64,000 nt of DNA, from the NCBI GenBank assembly GCA_963920575.1, contig OY986963.1, positions 2,766,896 through 2,830,895 of the forward strand. The letters are read 5' to 3'. The stretch's first letter is position 1, and each line of letters opens with the position of its first letter. Origin of the DNA: Narthecium ossifragum (lineage: Eukaryota; Streptophyta; Magnoliopsida; Dioscoreales; Nartheciaceae). The notes below the pieces were generated by a model. That model was not told where the DNA came from and did no database searches. It saw nothing but the letters and a program-made list of their open reading frames with translations. Below, piece after piece: positions 1 to 10,892 of this stretch. The translations under genes and the position numbers were made by a program.

Positions 1-3000
1 ATCATGCATTTCAGAAAATTATGTTTCATGATATTTCTGAGCAGAACACTTCCAGCATTTCAGTTCATGCCATCTAAATCAAAGCCTAGTCACACACATG
101 TAGCTGATTTATTTTGCTGAACTGAAGAAAATGTAAAGACTAGACCGAAACCAACTTTCTAGGTAAATACACAAAATAAGTTAGTATACAATCACCGACC
201 TGAGTAACCAGTGCACCAGTAGCACTCCCACCTCTATGTGAATGTAAGGCAGAAAGAGTAGGATCTTGGCCATATAATGACAGTCCATGTTGAAATGGGC
301 GATCTAAATAAGCTTCACGATCAAGATAAGGATCCCGTTTCAATGGACGGGCATAATCACTACTTATTGCAGTTTGCTTGGCAGAATGGGAAAAGGATTG
401 TGCTTTACCACCCCAAACATCCATTGTCCGGCCTTGAACAACTGTCGTACTGAACTGAAGAGGAGAAAGAGATCACAACAAAAGATCAGCACTTTGCAAC
501 AATTAACGCCCCAAATTGGCGTGAAAGGGGGAAAAGAAAAGCTTACACTCTTCTCAAATAGAGGGAGCACACTCTGATCAACCAAAAACTTCCGAAGATG
601 CCCCAGCACTGCTTTTAGTCCTTTAAGAACCCTCAGAGACTCACCCTGTACCTCAACAATTCTCTCATCTGAGGTTGCATAAATTGAAACCTCATCTAGT
701 GAAAAAGAAAAGGAAGAAAATGTCACCTACAGAGGGTAATATAAAAAAACAACAGAATATGAGGTAATTAAAAAGGCCATGTTCATGAGGTAATTTGTTT
801 TCATTCAAGATCACCAGGTTATCAAGCTCCAAAAGGAAGCAAAGTCTACATCCTTCTATGTAGTCAGATATTTTCTTGAGAATTTGATCGCTTAATGGAC
901 GATGGATATACTAAATCTGATTTAGGAGCACATCTCAGGAGAACTTTCTTGACCCAGCCAGTCAAATAAAACATAGGGACCTCAGCAGGCCTGCTTAATT
1001 GTTAACCTATGGTGACATTTTAAAACACGGTTCTCTTTACAATGGGGACCGAATAGGCCAAATGAAAGTATGCTGCCATGGTAAATTGCATTCACTGGCT
1101 AACAATAGGTGGTTTTGAAATTTCATCAGTACTATCATCAGATTTGCCCACATACATGAAGCTAATAATGGACAACTTTAAGACAATATGGCTACAAAAG
1201 AAAACATACACTGCATTTCCAACCCACCATCACCCTAAAACAAACCTTCAAAGTAGTGTTAAATCGTGGACAAATTAAGCTAGGTCTGCAGAGGAACTAA
1301 ACAGATTTGGACCATTATTGCAATCAAGCCTTGATTATGGATTTATAACAAACACAAATTAGCTCACTAAGCAACAACTGACACCTAGAAGGAGAATCTC
1401 TTTTTTAACATAATCCAGTATAGCCATATGACTACAAGTAAAGAAGAGCAAAATCTAATGCACGTCCAATGCCTGATGATCCAAAAGATGAATCAGTAAG
1501 CTCTCACTTCACCAAGGGAAGAAAACCTCATTTATAATATCTCCCTAACATCAATTCCAAGTTGATAAATTGACCCAACTATAGATACATATAACGTCCA
1601 GGATATAACAAGAGAAAATATCAACATTAAAAAGATCTTGTAGCATATACCTCCTGAATGAACCCGTATTGTAGCACCAGAATTGTCCTGAATTGACTTC
1701 ACAACAGACCCTTGCTTCCCAATCAAACTAACAGCTTGTGACGATGGCACTAACAATCGGACTGAACATACAGTGTTTGATGCAGATGCAGGAGCCGAAA
1801 CATCATCGCTCTCTTTTAGGCTATTGACACGTTTGAAAATTCTTACAACAGCATCCATTGCGGGTGAAATTTTTGCCTCAGTCTCTTCTCTGCAAGATAC
1901 CAGCACCTACAAGACAGAAGAAAAAAAGGGATACTTCATAAAAAGAAGGCCAAGTTACTTATTCCAGCAGGTAAATAGCATGTGATTGTATGATTGGATT
2001 ACGATGATGATCAAACGGTGAGAATTTGAACAACATAGCTTGGAACTAATAGAACAGAAGCAGTTCAGGTATACTTGCACGCAAGGTGAAACTAAGTCAT
2101 ACAGATAATGAAAGAGAGTCGAGATTTCCCTCATACCACAATTACATCATGGTCTAATGATCAAAATAACCTAGTAAGCTCCGGTTTTATGGGAAGTAAT
2201 AAACAATCAATTCCAACATCTAAATCACCAAGGTTCCAAAGCTTTATCAAAACACTTGAACAATTTTGAACAGCTGATTGGTCTTTGCTAAAAGTTTGTT
2301 CAGTTTATCTTGCTGAACACCATTTCATGGTCTGATAGCATGCTGACATTTCTGGGAAAAGTTCCTCCTAGCATCTTTCCATGGACAAAGCATTTACTAT
2401 CAATGCATGCAAAATTGTCACATATACGTGCAACCTAAAAGTTTAAATGGGTAGAAAGATCTCTTCTTGAAATGAATCGACATCTTGGATGCTTGCCAGA
2501 ACAATGAAATGATTATTTAATCAAAGCAACATCGTATTGTCAAAGTGACCAACGAAAAGCACCAATGCCACGCTCCTACTGCAAAAGTTACAATTATACC
2601 ATAAAATTGAACATAACAATAAAAGAGGGACGATTAGAACCTTGAAGAAAGCCTAGATCTGGCTGTAAGCACTAAAACCCGACAGAAAGGATAGAAGAAA
2701 TGAAAACCTAAGAAAATGGGGGCACTCACGATGCGGTCCGGGTCGCCCATAGGACCATCAAGGATACGGACGCGAGCTCGTGTCTCCTCACAGAGCTTCT
2801 TGATAAGCTCCCCCTTGCGCCCTATGATGCCCCCGACCTTCCCCACCGGCATGACCAACCGGAACACACTCTCTCCGGGCCACCCTGGCCACTTCTTTTT
2901 CTCGCCCCCGTCATCCGCCGCCTCCTGCTCCTGCTCCGCCTTGGGTGTTTCCTCTGTCTCGGGTGCCACCTTCTCCTCGCCCCCGTCATCTGCCGCCTTC

Positions 3001-3266
3001 TCCTTGGCTTCTGGTGCGGCCTTCTCCTCCGCTTTGGGTGCGGCCTTCTCCTCCGTCTCGGGTGCGGCCTTCTCCTCTGCTTTGGGTGCTGCCTTGTCCT
3101 CCGCCACGGGTGGCGCCTCCTCCTCCGCTACCACCAACGGAGCATCCGCTGATGCCTCCTCCTCCGCCGCCACGGCACCATCCGTCGCCGCCACGACATC
3201 CTCCGCCGGAGAGGTATCCGGCGCCGTCTCGTCCGTGACGGGGACGGTTGGGGACGCCGACATCAC
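1..3266 (-). CDS. PEP: PEPPER-type triple-KH RNA-binding protein (5' part, cut by window edge)
   Basis: A poly(rC)-binding-type KH protein acting on RNA; Arabidopsis PEPPER, the closest family known to me, affects FLC expression and pistil development. Visible coding exons, in transcript order: 3266-2730, 1906-1651, 695-547 and 454-200, all in compatible phase. Exon 1 encodes a Glu/Ala/Lys-rich N-terminus with repeats of the type [15 protein letters not shown], then KH1 with its GXXG loop (IIGRKGE). Exon 2 holds the start of KH2 (SLIGKQGS), which continues into exon 3 ([17 protein letters not shown]). Exon 4 has the PEPPER-like [14 protein letters not shown] segment and ends at VTQ, exactly where KH3 begins in the family. 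KH3 and the stop therefore lie left of position 1. Two adjacent ATGs (3264 and 3261) are possible starts. The exon 4 acceptor was chosen because it keeps the family reading frame. Confidence 0.88.
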
Positions 3267-3397
3267 TCAGCGAAGGGTTTAAGGTATAGCAAGGGTTTAG
3301 CGAGCCAGAGAGAATAATGGGTGGGAAAAGCTCAAGAGAGAGTAAAGAGGAGCGCTCACGCTTCAGTAGAGATGTGGCAACCTCAAGACTCAAGAGG

Positions 3398-3407
3398 CAT
3401 TATATAG
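3398..3407 (-). promoter_or_regulatory. TATA box of the PEPPER-like gene
   Basis: The minus strand reads CTATATAATG about 130 bases upstream of the ATG, leaving a plausible TSS near 3370 and a 5' UTR of about 100 bases. Confidence 0.5.
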
Positions 3408-3411
3408 AGGC

Positions 3412-3900
3412 CGGTGGGGTCCACCAATCTTCGCACAAGATAGGGAGTGATTTATTAGACGGTTGTTGACACATGTACAACGAGCTTTACCATATACGGT
3501 CAGGATTAAACACACCCGAATGTATATGATACGCCAAAATACTAAAATGAACAAAATTAGGAGGATCATAAATTCCATAAAATTCTACAGCTCTATGTAT
3601 TACAACACCCAGCCTTCAAGATAATCTTATAAAAAAAATAAAAAAAAAAGCCTTATACATTACAACAGTTTAAAGTCATGATCCGAGGTTCAAACTCTGT
3701 CTCAGATTAAGAGATGCCAATATCTCGTCGAACCTTATACACATACATAATGGTACATGTTTTGGAGGATCATCTCATCTCCCAATTTATAAGAGATGAT
3801 CAACTGAAAAAGGATAGCCTCCTGAGAATAAAAGGATTTTTTTTATAAGTTAAAGCCCCGAGGCTACGAACAAAACCCCACGCACTTACAAAACGCCACG
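3412..3900. other. Spacer between the PEPPER-like promoter and the OR 3' end
   Basis: AT-rich, with no supported ORF. It contains a run TAAAAAAAATAAAAAAAAA near 3630 and a stretch GAGGTTCAAACTCTG near 3690 that resembles a tRNA-type B box, possibly an old SINE remnant. The phrase CCTGAGAATAAAAG occurs twice (near 3822 and 3931). Confidence 0.4.
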
Positions 3901-3911
3901 AGAATAAAAGT

Positions 3912-3956
3912 TTTGTATACTATCTTCTCTCCTGAGAATAAAAGATAGTATACAAA
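3912..3956. repeat. Perfect 15-bp hairpin in the OR 3' UTR
   Basis: TTTGTATACTATCTT at 3912-3926 and AAGATAGTATACAAA at 3942-3956 are perfectly complementary and separated by 15 bases. On the minus strand this falls 64-108 bases after the OR stop codon, so it should be transcribed in the 3' UTR. Confidence 0.7.
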
Positions 3957-4019
3957 GCCGTGTTGTGCTTCAAGACCTTTACCGTTCCAATTCAGCATGC
4001 ATTTTGAGTTGATATGCCT

Positions 4020-7000
4020 CTAGTCGAATGGATCGATTCGAGGATCATGCTCGCTAGCCATTGCCATCCCCGTGCAGAGGCATGTTGGACACATGACCTG
4101 GATCAAGGGAAGAGTTGCACTGTTACAATGAATGTCAAAGAATCAATCTGCACAGCAATGGTAGTATATCCCCCAATTGTCAGAGCACCAACACCGGCAC
4201 TTTGGTGAGAAATAAGAATAGTATAAAATATGATGGCTTTCTGAAGCCTGTTCAGAGTTTATCATCATAATAGGTAAAGAAAAATCTTCGCTGAGGAACA
4301 TTATGTTTTGTGAAGTTTATCACTGCAATTCATAGAATGAAGATCAGAAGAAACTCATGAAGGAGAAAGGCAAATGATCAAGGGAGGGGTAATGCATGCG
4401 TCTTCAAGTGAGAAAACTTACAAATGCACTAAGCTTAAACCATTTAATAATGTGCATTAGGAGCAAATGTGAAAAGCATATTGATTTTCCAACTCGGACA
4501 TCTGCAGGACTAATTCTAATGCAGTTTTAAAACAATTTAAGCAACTAAACGTCATTGTAGGTTTGCTACAATAATATTTGTTTCTCATTGCTAGATATGG
4601 TGATCTACTGATTAGGACCTTTACATTGACCAACTGCAGGTAGAAATGGAGCTTCCAGATTTTGTAATAAACTAACCAAAGAGAACAAAGATGAGGAGCA
4701 TCATGCTAATCACTATCAAGAGAACAATATCAGTCAGATTAATAGAGAGCACAAAATATCATAGCAACCATTACTATGAATGCCAAAGCTGTCTAGATAA
4801 CCAAAATATGGATTCAAATAAGCTGAGATGGTAAGCCGTCATTCTCATCATACCTTTCCTGCACCAGAACAGTTTGTACATCTCTGTGTTCTAGGAGGTG
4901 ATAAAGTTTGATCACCACCATTAAGTGTAGCAACAGGTTCAACTAAGACAATAGCTCCTGTGCTTAAGCAGCGTGCACAAGCGAGATAACCTGCACAGGT
5001 TAAAGTTATATGATGAGATACCTGTTTAAATTCTATAGAAAACGCATATATCACGACAGGTAAACTACTTTAAATAGGAAAACCGTTAGCTGCCATCAAG
5101 GAAGATTTAAGATCCTCCCAGGAATGAATAGCATGGGATATTCCAAATAGCTACATCAAAACATTGATACAACTCTGCACATGCATGTCATCAAGTTAAG
5201 TTCCACAAATCCTCCCAACTTCATACTTAGTTAACCAAATCTACAAAATTGCATATGAGGAACAATCATAAGACAGTCTACAAATTTATGAATAGTTTGC
5301 GATCATACTATGTGTTAATTTACATCTCAAATGGATGACTAGCACACATGCTATTTCCAAAGGGGTCCTAATAAGGCCTTAAGGGAATTTCTGGAGCATC
5401 CATCGGGTGTAGTCCGATGCGAAAGCCCCCAGAATGTTTGAAAGCGGCTGCAGTTTTGGTTTGACATTGGAAAAATGTAGATTTTGTGTTTTCAATTGTC
5501 TTGATGCTGTAATGTGTCTTGCCTCCGAATGGCAAAATGCAGGATCAAGCAAATGCACACTAGTTGCTTGAAGCATGATGCCAAAAAGCCATAGGTTGTC
5601 TTTCTCGTAGCAGGAATTGTTTGAAAACCACCACCTATGCCACAGTTTCCAGATGTGGTATTATGCCTCTATGTTCTCACAGCCCAGAGTATTACAATCT
5701 TGCTAATAGCAAATAGCAAAGATGTCTAAGATCTCTCTACCAGTTCTAATTACATATAACATATCAAAGTAGATCAGAAATGAAAAGTATTTCCCTTTCA
5801 GCTTAAACATAGTAAATGCACACAATGATATGCTGGAGAAGTAAAACCAGGTCTCAAGCTATATACACGAAAGGGATCCCCTCCGGGTTACAAGTTTCCA
5901 GTTTTCAAACCCATATCTGACTTGAAATGCCCTTATGATCACTTCATTAAAAACCTAAGGAAAGGCATGTGCCAACTTCATTGGAAGCCAATTCCTGTTC
6001 CTGTTATAAACCTGGCTAACTTAGATAGTAGATACACACTTCATACCAACAGGGGTGAGGACAGTCTATTTTTACCAACATGGAGTGAGGAATACCTAAG
6101 GATTATTCTTATACAAGGATGGTTGGGGCCAAGATATTCATAGACATACTTTGTCAGCAAAGAAAGCAAAAATTTGTTTTTACATGTCAATAAATAGGAT
6201 GCTCTCATAAGTACCAGTTCCAAGGCAGTATTTGCACCGCTTATGCTCCTGCTGCTTCACATTGTTCATCTCAACTACCATTAAGGCTGAAATAACACCA
6301 ACTGCACCTCCTGAGAATGATGCTACTATAGGATCAACCTGACTGTATGGTTTCAAAGATATATGTCAAGTAAAACAGCAATGGAATTAACCATCAAATA
6401 CAGTTCTAAACTGCATTATTGTTTATACAGTATGAATGATAGATAAAGCAAAACGCTGTGAAATTATCAAACCAACAGACCGTATAGTCCCACTTCATTT
6501 TGGTATACCCCACTAGATCGTTAACAGTGTCTCCAAGAGAAACTTTAAGACCCATAAATATAGCAAGGAATGCCATCAAAGGAAAAAATTATTTTCTTCC
6601 GTACGGTCAGCAACAACCCATTTTTTTATTTGCCTACATTTATACAGGAAAAATATGTTTCCTATATGCATATTAAATTGGAAAGTTCATCCTTCAGAGG
6701 ATCATCATCATCATAATCATCATTTGAGTCACAACCCAAACGGCGTTGACCATGGAGCATAATTACATGTCAAAAAGAATTTTAAAAAAAGAATGAGCAG
6801 TTACAAAGACTCTGAAAGGATGAACATAAGCCTCCTAGGCCCTCACCCCTAACCAAGTTCAATCCCAAAGACCATGGAAGAATAGCAGATGAGTGATACC
6901 AAATTTAATTGTGTTGAGCATTCCTCCAGCAAAAATGCATTTTGTTTTAATATGTATGAGCAGATTAAGAAACAACAGGTACTGTGACAGCTGCTTCTCA

Positions 7001-8602
7001 GTATTGTCAAAAGTACAAAAGAAACAGATTACATGGAAAATGACTTTTCTCTCCAAATAAAAGAGAAAGGACCAGGTTTGCAAATATTAGCGATATAGCG
7101 ACTATATTGTACCTCAACTGCATGGGTAAATGCATATTACGGATAAAGTCTGCATATGATGTCCCTCCTATACCCAATTTTAGCTCAAGCTGCAAGGACC
7201 AAACTAGAAGGTGATTCGTGGCAGATTTACACTCTGAACAAACAAGATATGTTAACAAGAAGGATAAATAGGGACACTAGTCTGATAATTCCAACTTTCT
7301 TGATATGGAGGTAAGCGTAGACCAATTGAGCATAAATTTGGAGAAGCAATCTCTGAGCAATAAAAACATGCTATATGTATCTAAAAAATCACCTAGATAC
7401 TTCAGGCCTTGAATACTTACAGTTGGAGCAAGAAGACCACCAAAGAGTATGATTCCAGAAATAAGAGAGAAACATGTAGCATAGTATGCCTCAAGGTTTC
7501 CTGGTGTCTGCAGAAGTACAGTGATCAAACATCTATAGGTTCCAAAAAGTAAAAGAAGTTTGCCAATGGAAGTGCATGCAAGATTCATTGGTGTGAAATT
7601 CTAGGACTCAAACTGCACTTGTAGGTTAACCAAAAAATGCTCACCAGCGGAGGCAAAAATGGTATAAAAGATGGAAAGTCGGGAAGCTCATTTTCTTCCT
7701 TTTCACTTAAAATTCCAAGTTCAGCATTTTTTATTTTTTGCTGTATCCTTAATCTGCGAACCTGAAAAGTTTGTAGAAGGTTAGCATGACATCGAGAAAA
7801 GGTACCTATGCTAATAAAATTGCATCAACAACTATGGTATTGGGGGCTAAATAAATTGAATTCTTGTCACATGTTCTTTAGCTTCTTGAACTAAGAATCA
7901 GCAGCAGTACAAACCCACCTCCTCCATGTGCAAGAAAATTTTATTCCGACGGCTTCTAATATTGTCTTGAATTTCTTGCACTTCCATCTTTGCAAAATCT
8001 TGAACCGTTTCAGGTCCTTCTATAATGCAAAAGCTGAAATCAAGTCTGAATGTCAGTAAGAATTTGAAAGAACGTATATGGATTAAACAAACTTTTGGAG
8101 CTTTATTCTCATTCCAAAAAAAGAATAAATATTGCGCTACACGTTTAGTGCCATAAAGAAGCTGATTTGTTATAAATTCATAGATCATCCAAAAAAAAAG
8201 CAACTTTGGCCCAGTTTTAAACATTCATCCGATTCATGCTTTCCTTCTGTGGAGATTAGATCAATTCGAGAGGCATCCTACACCTAATTCCAAGAAGCTC
8301 AATATTGAAACCAAAGACGTGGACGAGTGAGCTAGACAAGGCGAACAAGAAATAGATTACCCGGCGGAGTTTCTATCAACGGATTCACCCGAATTGGACG
8401 CATTGGTATCCACCGATGAGGCAAAGGACGACGACGACGACGACGCGTCGGCGTCCGCGGAAGCCATGATTCGCCATCTCGTAAAGGTCGGCGAGGGGTT
8501 TGGGATCCGGCGATCGCATGCAAAACTCGACCTCGAATTGGAAGAAAGGGAGGGATTTGTTGGAGAAGGGGAACAAGCTAGTAACCGACCGCAGCACAGC
8601 AT
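4020..8602 (-). CDS. OR: ORANGE (OR) plastid DnaJ-like zinc-finger protein
   Basis: OR is a plastid protein that stabilises phytoene synthase and promotes chromoplast formation and carotenoid storage. Eight exons in transcript order: 8602-8361, 8033-7919, 7761-7645, 7507-7421, 7189-7113, 6342-6215, 4990-4854 and 4097-4020. All phases agree and the total is 981 bases, 326 residues. The N-terminus (MLCCGRLLAC...) is Ser-rich and transit-peptide-like. The conserved core follows: FCIIEGPETVQDFAKM, the arginine-rich IRSRRNKIF segment, two membrane segments (YYATCFSLISGIILFGGLLAP and VASFSGGAVGVISALMVVEM), then the Cys-rich C-terminus with CKYCLGTG, CARCLSTG, CTNCSGAG and CPTCLCTG, ending HDPRIDPFD. 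All four CxxCxxxG motifs are intact, so it looks functional. The J-domain is absent, as is normal for this family. The start at 8602 rests on the plastid-like N-terminus; an upstream in-frame ATG exists at 8692. Confidence 0.95.
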
Positions 8603-8687
8603 CTCTCCTCCAAGTTGACCACCTGGAAACAACAGCCGTGCTCTTTCGAGTGGCTGGCTCATCCAAGGGTGGTGAGGAGTAGGGGTG

Positions 8688-8697
8688 GACACGTGGC
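8688..8697. promoter_or_regulatory. G-box/ABRE-like element upstream of OR
   Basis: The sequence GACACGTGGC contains the CACGTG core about 90 bases upstream of the OR ATG. G-boxes bind bZIP (HY5, ABF) and bHLH (PIF) factors. Function here is inferred from the motif and position only, and it may lie close to or inside the 5' UTR. Confidence 0.4.
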
Positions 8698-8749
8698 AAT
8701 AGGCGAGTGGTCCTGTGGCGGTGGTGGGACAGACACGAGCCCAAGTGTG

Positions 8750-9020
8750 TGGTTTCTTCGCATTCCTGGTGGGCCCCTTGACAGCGGGTGATGGTTTAGC
8801 CCGATTGGATTGGGCTCATAAGTCTCTAAAATTGAGATTTAAAATCGGATAGGATAAAGTGGTGGGCCAATGTTAACTTATCTATTAGACGGAACAATGG
8901 CCAGAACAATATTGATTATTGAAGATATTATTCACTTGTGACTGTCATCTGCTTCCTGTGATCATGGAGTTTCCAACACGTGCGCTTCCATTCATTTTAT
9001 GTGAGATTTCTTTGAATTGA
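8750..9020. other. Upstream/intergenic DNA, no gene seen
   Basis: Contains two TGGGC-type motifs (GCCCGATTGGATTGGGCTC, near 8798) and a GGGCCAATG near 8863. No ORF or RNA is supported. Confidence 0.3.
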
Positions 9021-9023
9021 TTA

Positions 9024-9160
9024 AGGGTTGTTTGACCGATGGACGGATCCGAAATCCGGAAGCCGTGAATTCCGGATTTCATTTTTAGGACCCGTTTGAG
9101 ATCCAAACATAGAAATGAACAGATCCCGAATCCACTCATTCCGTTTATCCAAACATGTCA
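9024..9160. mobile_element. Small Tourist-like MITE with TTA duplication
   Basis: The ends read AGGGTTGTTTGACCGATGGA and, inverted, TGACATGTTTGGATAAACGG, flanked on both sides by TTA (9021-9023 and 9161-9163). The GTTTGG-type termini and TTA target-site duplication fit PIF/Harbinger-derived MITEs. Confidence 0.5.
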
Positions 9161-9327
9161 TTAGTAAATTTTTTAAAAAAGCATCGGGTGCGATGCATGA
9201 CACATTAAATGTTAAAAATGGAGCAAATAAAAGTTTGATATTGTATACAACCAAATTATTTGTTTTTTAAATGATCAAATCAACCAAATAACTCATTGTG
9301 AGCTGTCTGTTTGTGTTGTATATTCTA

Positions 9328-9701
9328 CTAGTACTCACATGTGCTCCTGGCACAGTTTTTAGTTATTGTTAATATAAAATTTTAACAAATTCCATGTAGT
9401 TTGTCTGGTTAGACGGCTGTGTTGTACCGTAGGTGGTCCAGGGTCCGAAGGTTGGTTATAGCTTTTTGTTCACTGCCACCATAAAACATAGCCAATAAAA
9501 TATTATAAGTCTAACTTAGGGTATATAAAATAAATATAAATATAAGTCTTTACATATTGCATAAGATAATATTAATAGAACTTAGGTTGATATGAATTAA
9601 TGCAGGTTTATATAAAGCAAACTTAGAGAATATATATAAAGAAACTTAGGGGATATGAATTAATGCAGGTTAACCGTTATTGCTCCTTATTATAAGGTTG
9701 A
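9328..9701 (-). mobile_element. Non-autonomous Helitron (copy 1)
   Basis: On the minus strand the element begins TCAACCTTATAATAAGGAGC after an A. It ends with a hairpin (GTGCCAGGAGCAC), then GTGAGTA and CTAG followed by T. This is the canonical Helitron layout: 5' TC, a 3' hairpin about 10 bases before CTRR, insertion between A and T. No protein is encoded. A second copy lies inverted at 23696-24138. Confidence 0.75.
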
Positions 9702-9894
9702 TTCCAACTATCACGAAATGCAATATCATTTATATATTATTACTTGGTTACATGAAGTGCAAATTGCAAGCATCACGCAATACAGTATCATTTGAGGTAT
9801 TTTGCGTGCTAGATGGTACATCAAAAAGTGCATGATATAACTTGGGTAATATTAATGGATCCAAATTAGACCAGGCTCAAAGGAAATGTGGGTC

Positions 9895-10010
9895 AATTTT
9901 ATTGGGCTAGGTCCATACCGTTTAATGGGTCATCTCTAACCGGCCCAATAAAGGGAACTGGCAATAGGCAGGAACCCTAACCCCCTTCTTCCTATATATA
10001 TATATATGCG
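9895..10010 (+). promoter_or_regulatory. snoRNA-cluster promoter (site II, telo-box, TATA)
   Basis: Site II-type elements TGGGCT (9903-9908) and GGCCCAAT (9942-9949) are followed by a telo-box AACCCTAAC (9973-9981) and a long TATA run (9992-10007). A second telo-box GGGTTAGGGTTTA lies at about 10069, just downstream. This combination is known from plant snoRNA and ribosomal-protein gene promoters and fits the snoRNAs that follow. Confidence 0.65.
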
Positions 10011-10179
10011 CCCCCCGTCGTCTGTGGATACTTCGGACCTCTCCTCTGCGGCTGCGAGGGCGATCTTGGGTTAGGGTTTATTATGTGCTTGATTTTTTTT
10101 TTTTTTTTTGCCTCCCAAAAGGGTTTCAGGTTTTGATTGTGGGTATTCTCTTTGGTTGTGTTTTTGTCATTGGAGTTGA

Positions 10180-10289
10180 ATCGCTGTGATGATCTTAAAT
10201 TTCAAGCTCAACAGACCGGAATGCAGTGCTCTGTCCACCCTTGCGTGGAAAGAGCCTTGCGTGTCGACAACCCCGCTGACCTGAGCGAT
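10180..10289 (+). ncRNA. Box C/D snoRNA 1
   Basis: A terminal stem ATCGC (10180-10184) pairs with GCGAT (10285-10289). Box C TGATGA lies at 10187-10192 and box D CTGA at 10281-10284, with another CTGA at 10276. TCAAGCTCAACAG (10202-10214) is a 13-base complement of the 25S rRNA segment CTGTTGAGCTTGA, recalled from plant 25S sequences. Its D' box is degenerate. The role would be guiding 2'-O-methylation of 25S rRNA in the nucleolus. Confidence 0.75.
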
Positions 10290-10478
10290 GCACTTCTTTG
10301 GAGCCCTAGATTGGTTTTCTTTATTAGATAAGTCTTAGCTGACAAAACCCTAGATTGTTCGATCCTAGGGTTCGTGCTGTCCCTTCTCCTTCCTTTTCTT
10401 TTTGAAAAAAATTCAATCTTTAACCCTTTTTGTTCTTTTTTCTACGTTTTCGAGATTTTTATGTGCTAACTTCGGCTG

Positions 10479-10590
10479 GAGAGAATTGCGATGAGGATAA
10501 AAGAGCTCCCTCTTCTGAATGAAATCGTGAGGACTCTCGCTGGCAGAATCGAACCTATTAAACTATCGCCACTACTGAGTACATTCTCTC
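10479..10590 (+). ncRNA. Box C/D snoRNA 2
   Basis: An 8-bp terminal stem GAGAGAAT (10479-10486)/ATTCTCTC (10583-10590) encloses a box C variant GCGATGA (10488-10494), D' CTGA (10515-10518), C' GTGAGGA (10527-10533) and D CTGA (10575-10578). GCTCCCTCT (10505-10513), one base before D', complements 18S AGAGGGAGC. GAATCGAACC (10546-10555) complements GGTTCGATTC, which lies only a few bases away in 18S rRNA. By the D+5 rule the first guide would direct methylation of the first G of the GGG in AGAGGGAGC. Confidence 0.7.
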
Positions 10591-10651
10591 ACCTTTTGTC
10601 CCCCGAAATTTTAGTTTTTTTTTCATTTCGAACATCTTAGCACTCGATGGG

Positions 10652-10741
10652 GATGAAGTGATGATAATATAATCCAACACTTGATCTGAGGTTTCTTTAA
10701 TGGAGCTATTGATGGATCCAGTCATTTGCTTCTGAATCTGA
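10652..10741 (+). ncRNA. Box C/D snoRNA 3 (probable)
   Basis: Box C GTGATGA (10658-10664), D' CTGA (10686-10689), a C'-like TTGATGG (10709-10715) and D CTGA (10732-10735, or 10738-10741) are well spaced. ATAATCCAACAC (10669-10680) is a 12-base complement of 25S GTGTTGGATTAT near the 3' end of that rRNA. The terminal stem is weak, so the ends are uncertain. Confidence 0.6.
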
Positions 10742-10789
10742 GTCGCGTTTTGTATGCAAAAAACTATACTTTTCATATGTATTTGCATG

Positions 10790-10892
10790 ATCATCATGTG
10801 ATGAGAGTATGAAATGAATTCTTAGGACACCTTCCTACACTGTCTTCTTTATTGGAGCAGTGGATGAGAAATCTTTCTATTCTGATGATGAT
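10790..10892 (+). ncRNA. Box C/D snoRNA 4
   Basis: A 7-bp terminal stem ATCATCA (10790-10796)/TGATGAT (10886-10892) flanks box C GTGATGA (10798-10804) and box D CTGA (10882-10885). A C'-like TGGATGA lies at 10861-10867 and a D'-like CTGT at 10840-10843. TCTTAGGACACCT (10820-10832) is a 13-base complement of the conserved 25S rRNA segment AGGTGTCCTAAGA. Confidence 0.78.

Noticed and set aside
5922..6143. 73-codon plus-strand open frame
   Set aside because: It lies within an intron of OR on the opposite strand and has no supporting feature.
10540..10560. GGTTCGATTC on the minus strand, resembling a tRNA T-arm
   Set aside because: The bases around it do not form a T-stem and no anticodon arm follows. 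It lies inside snoRNA 2 and matches 18S rRNA.
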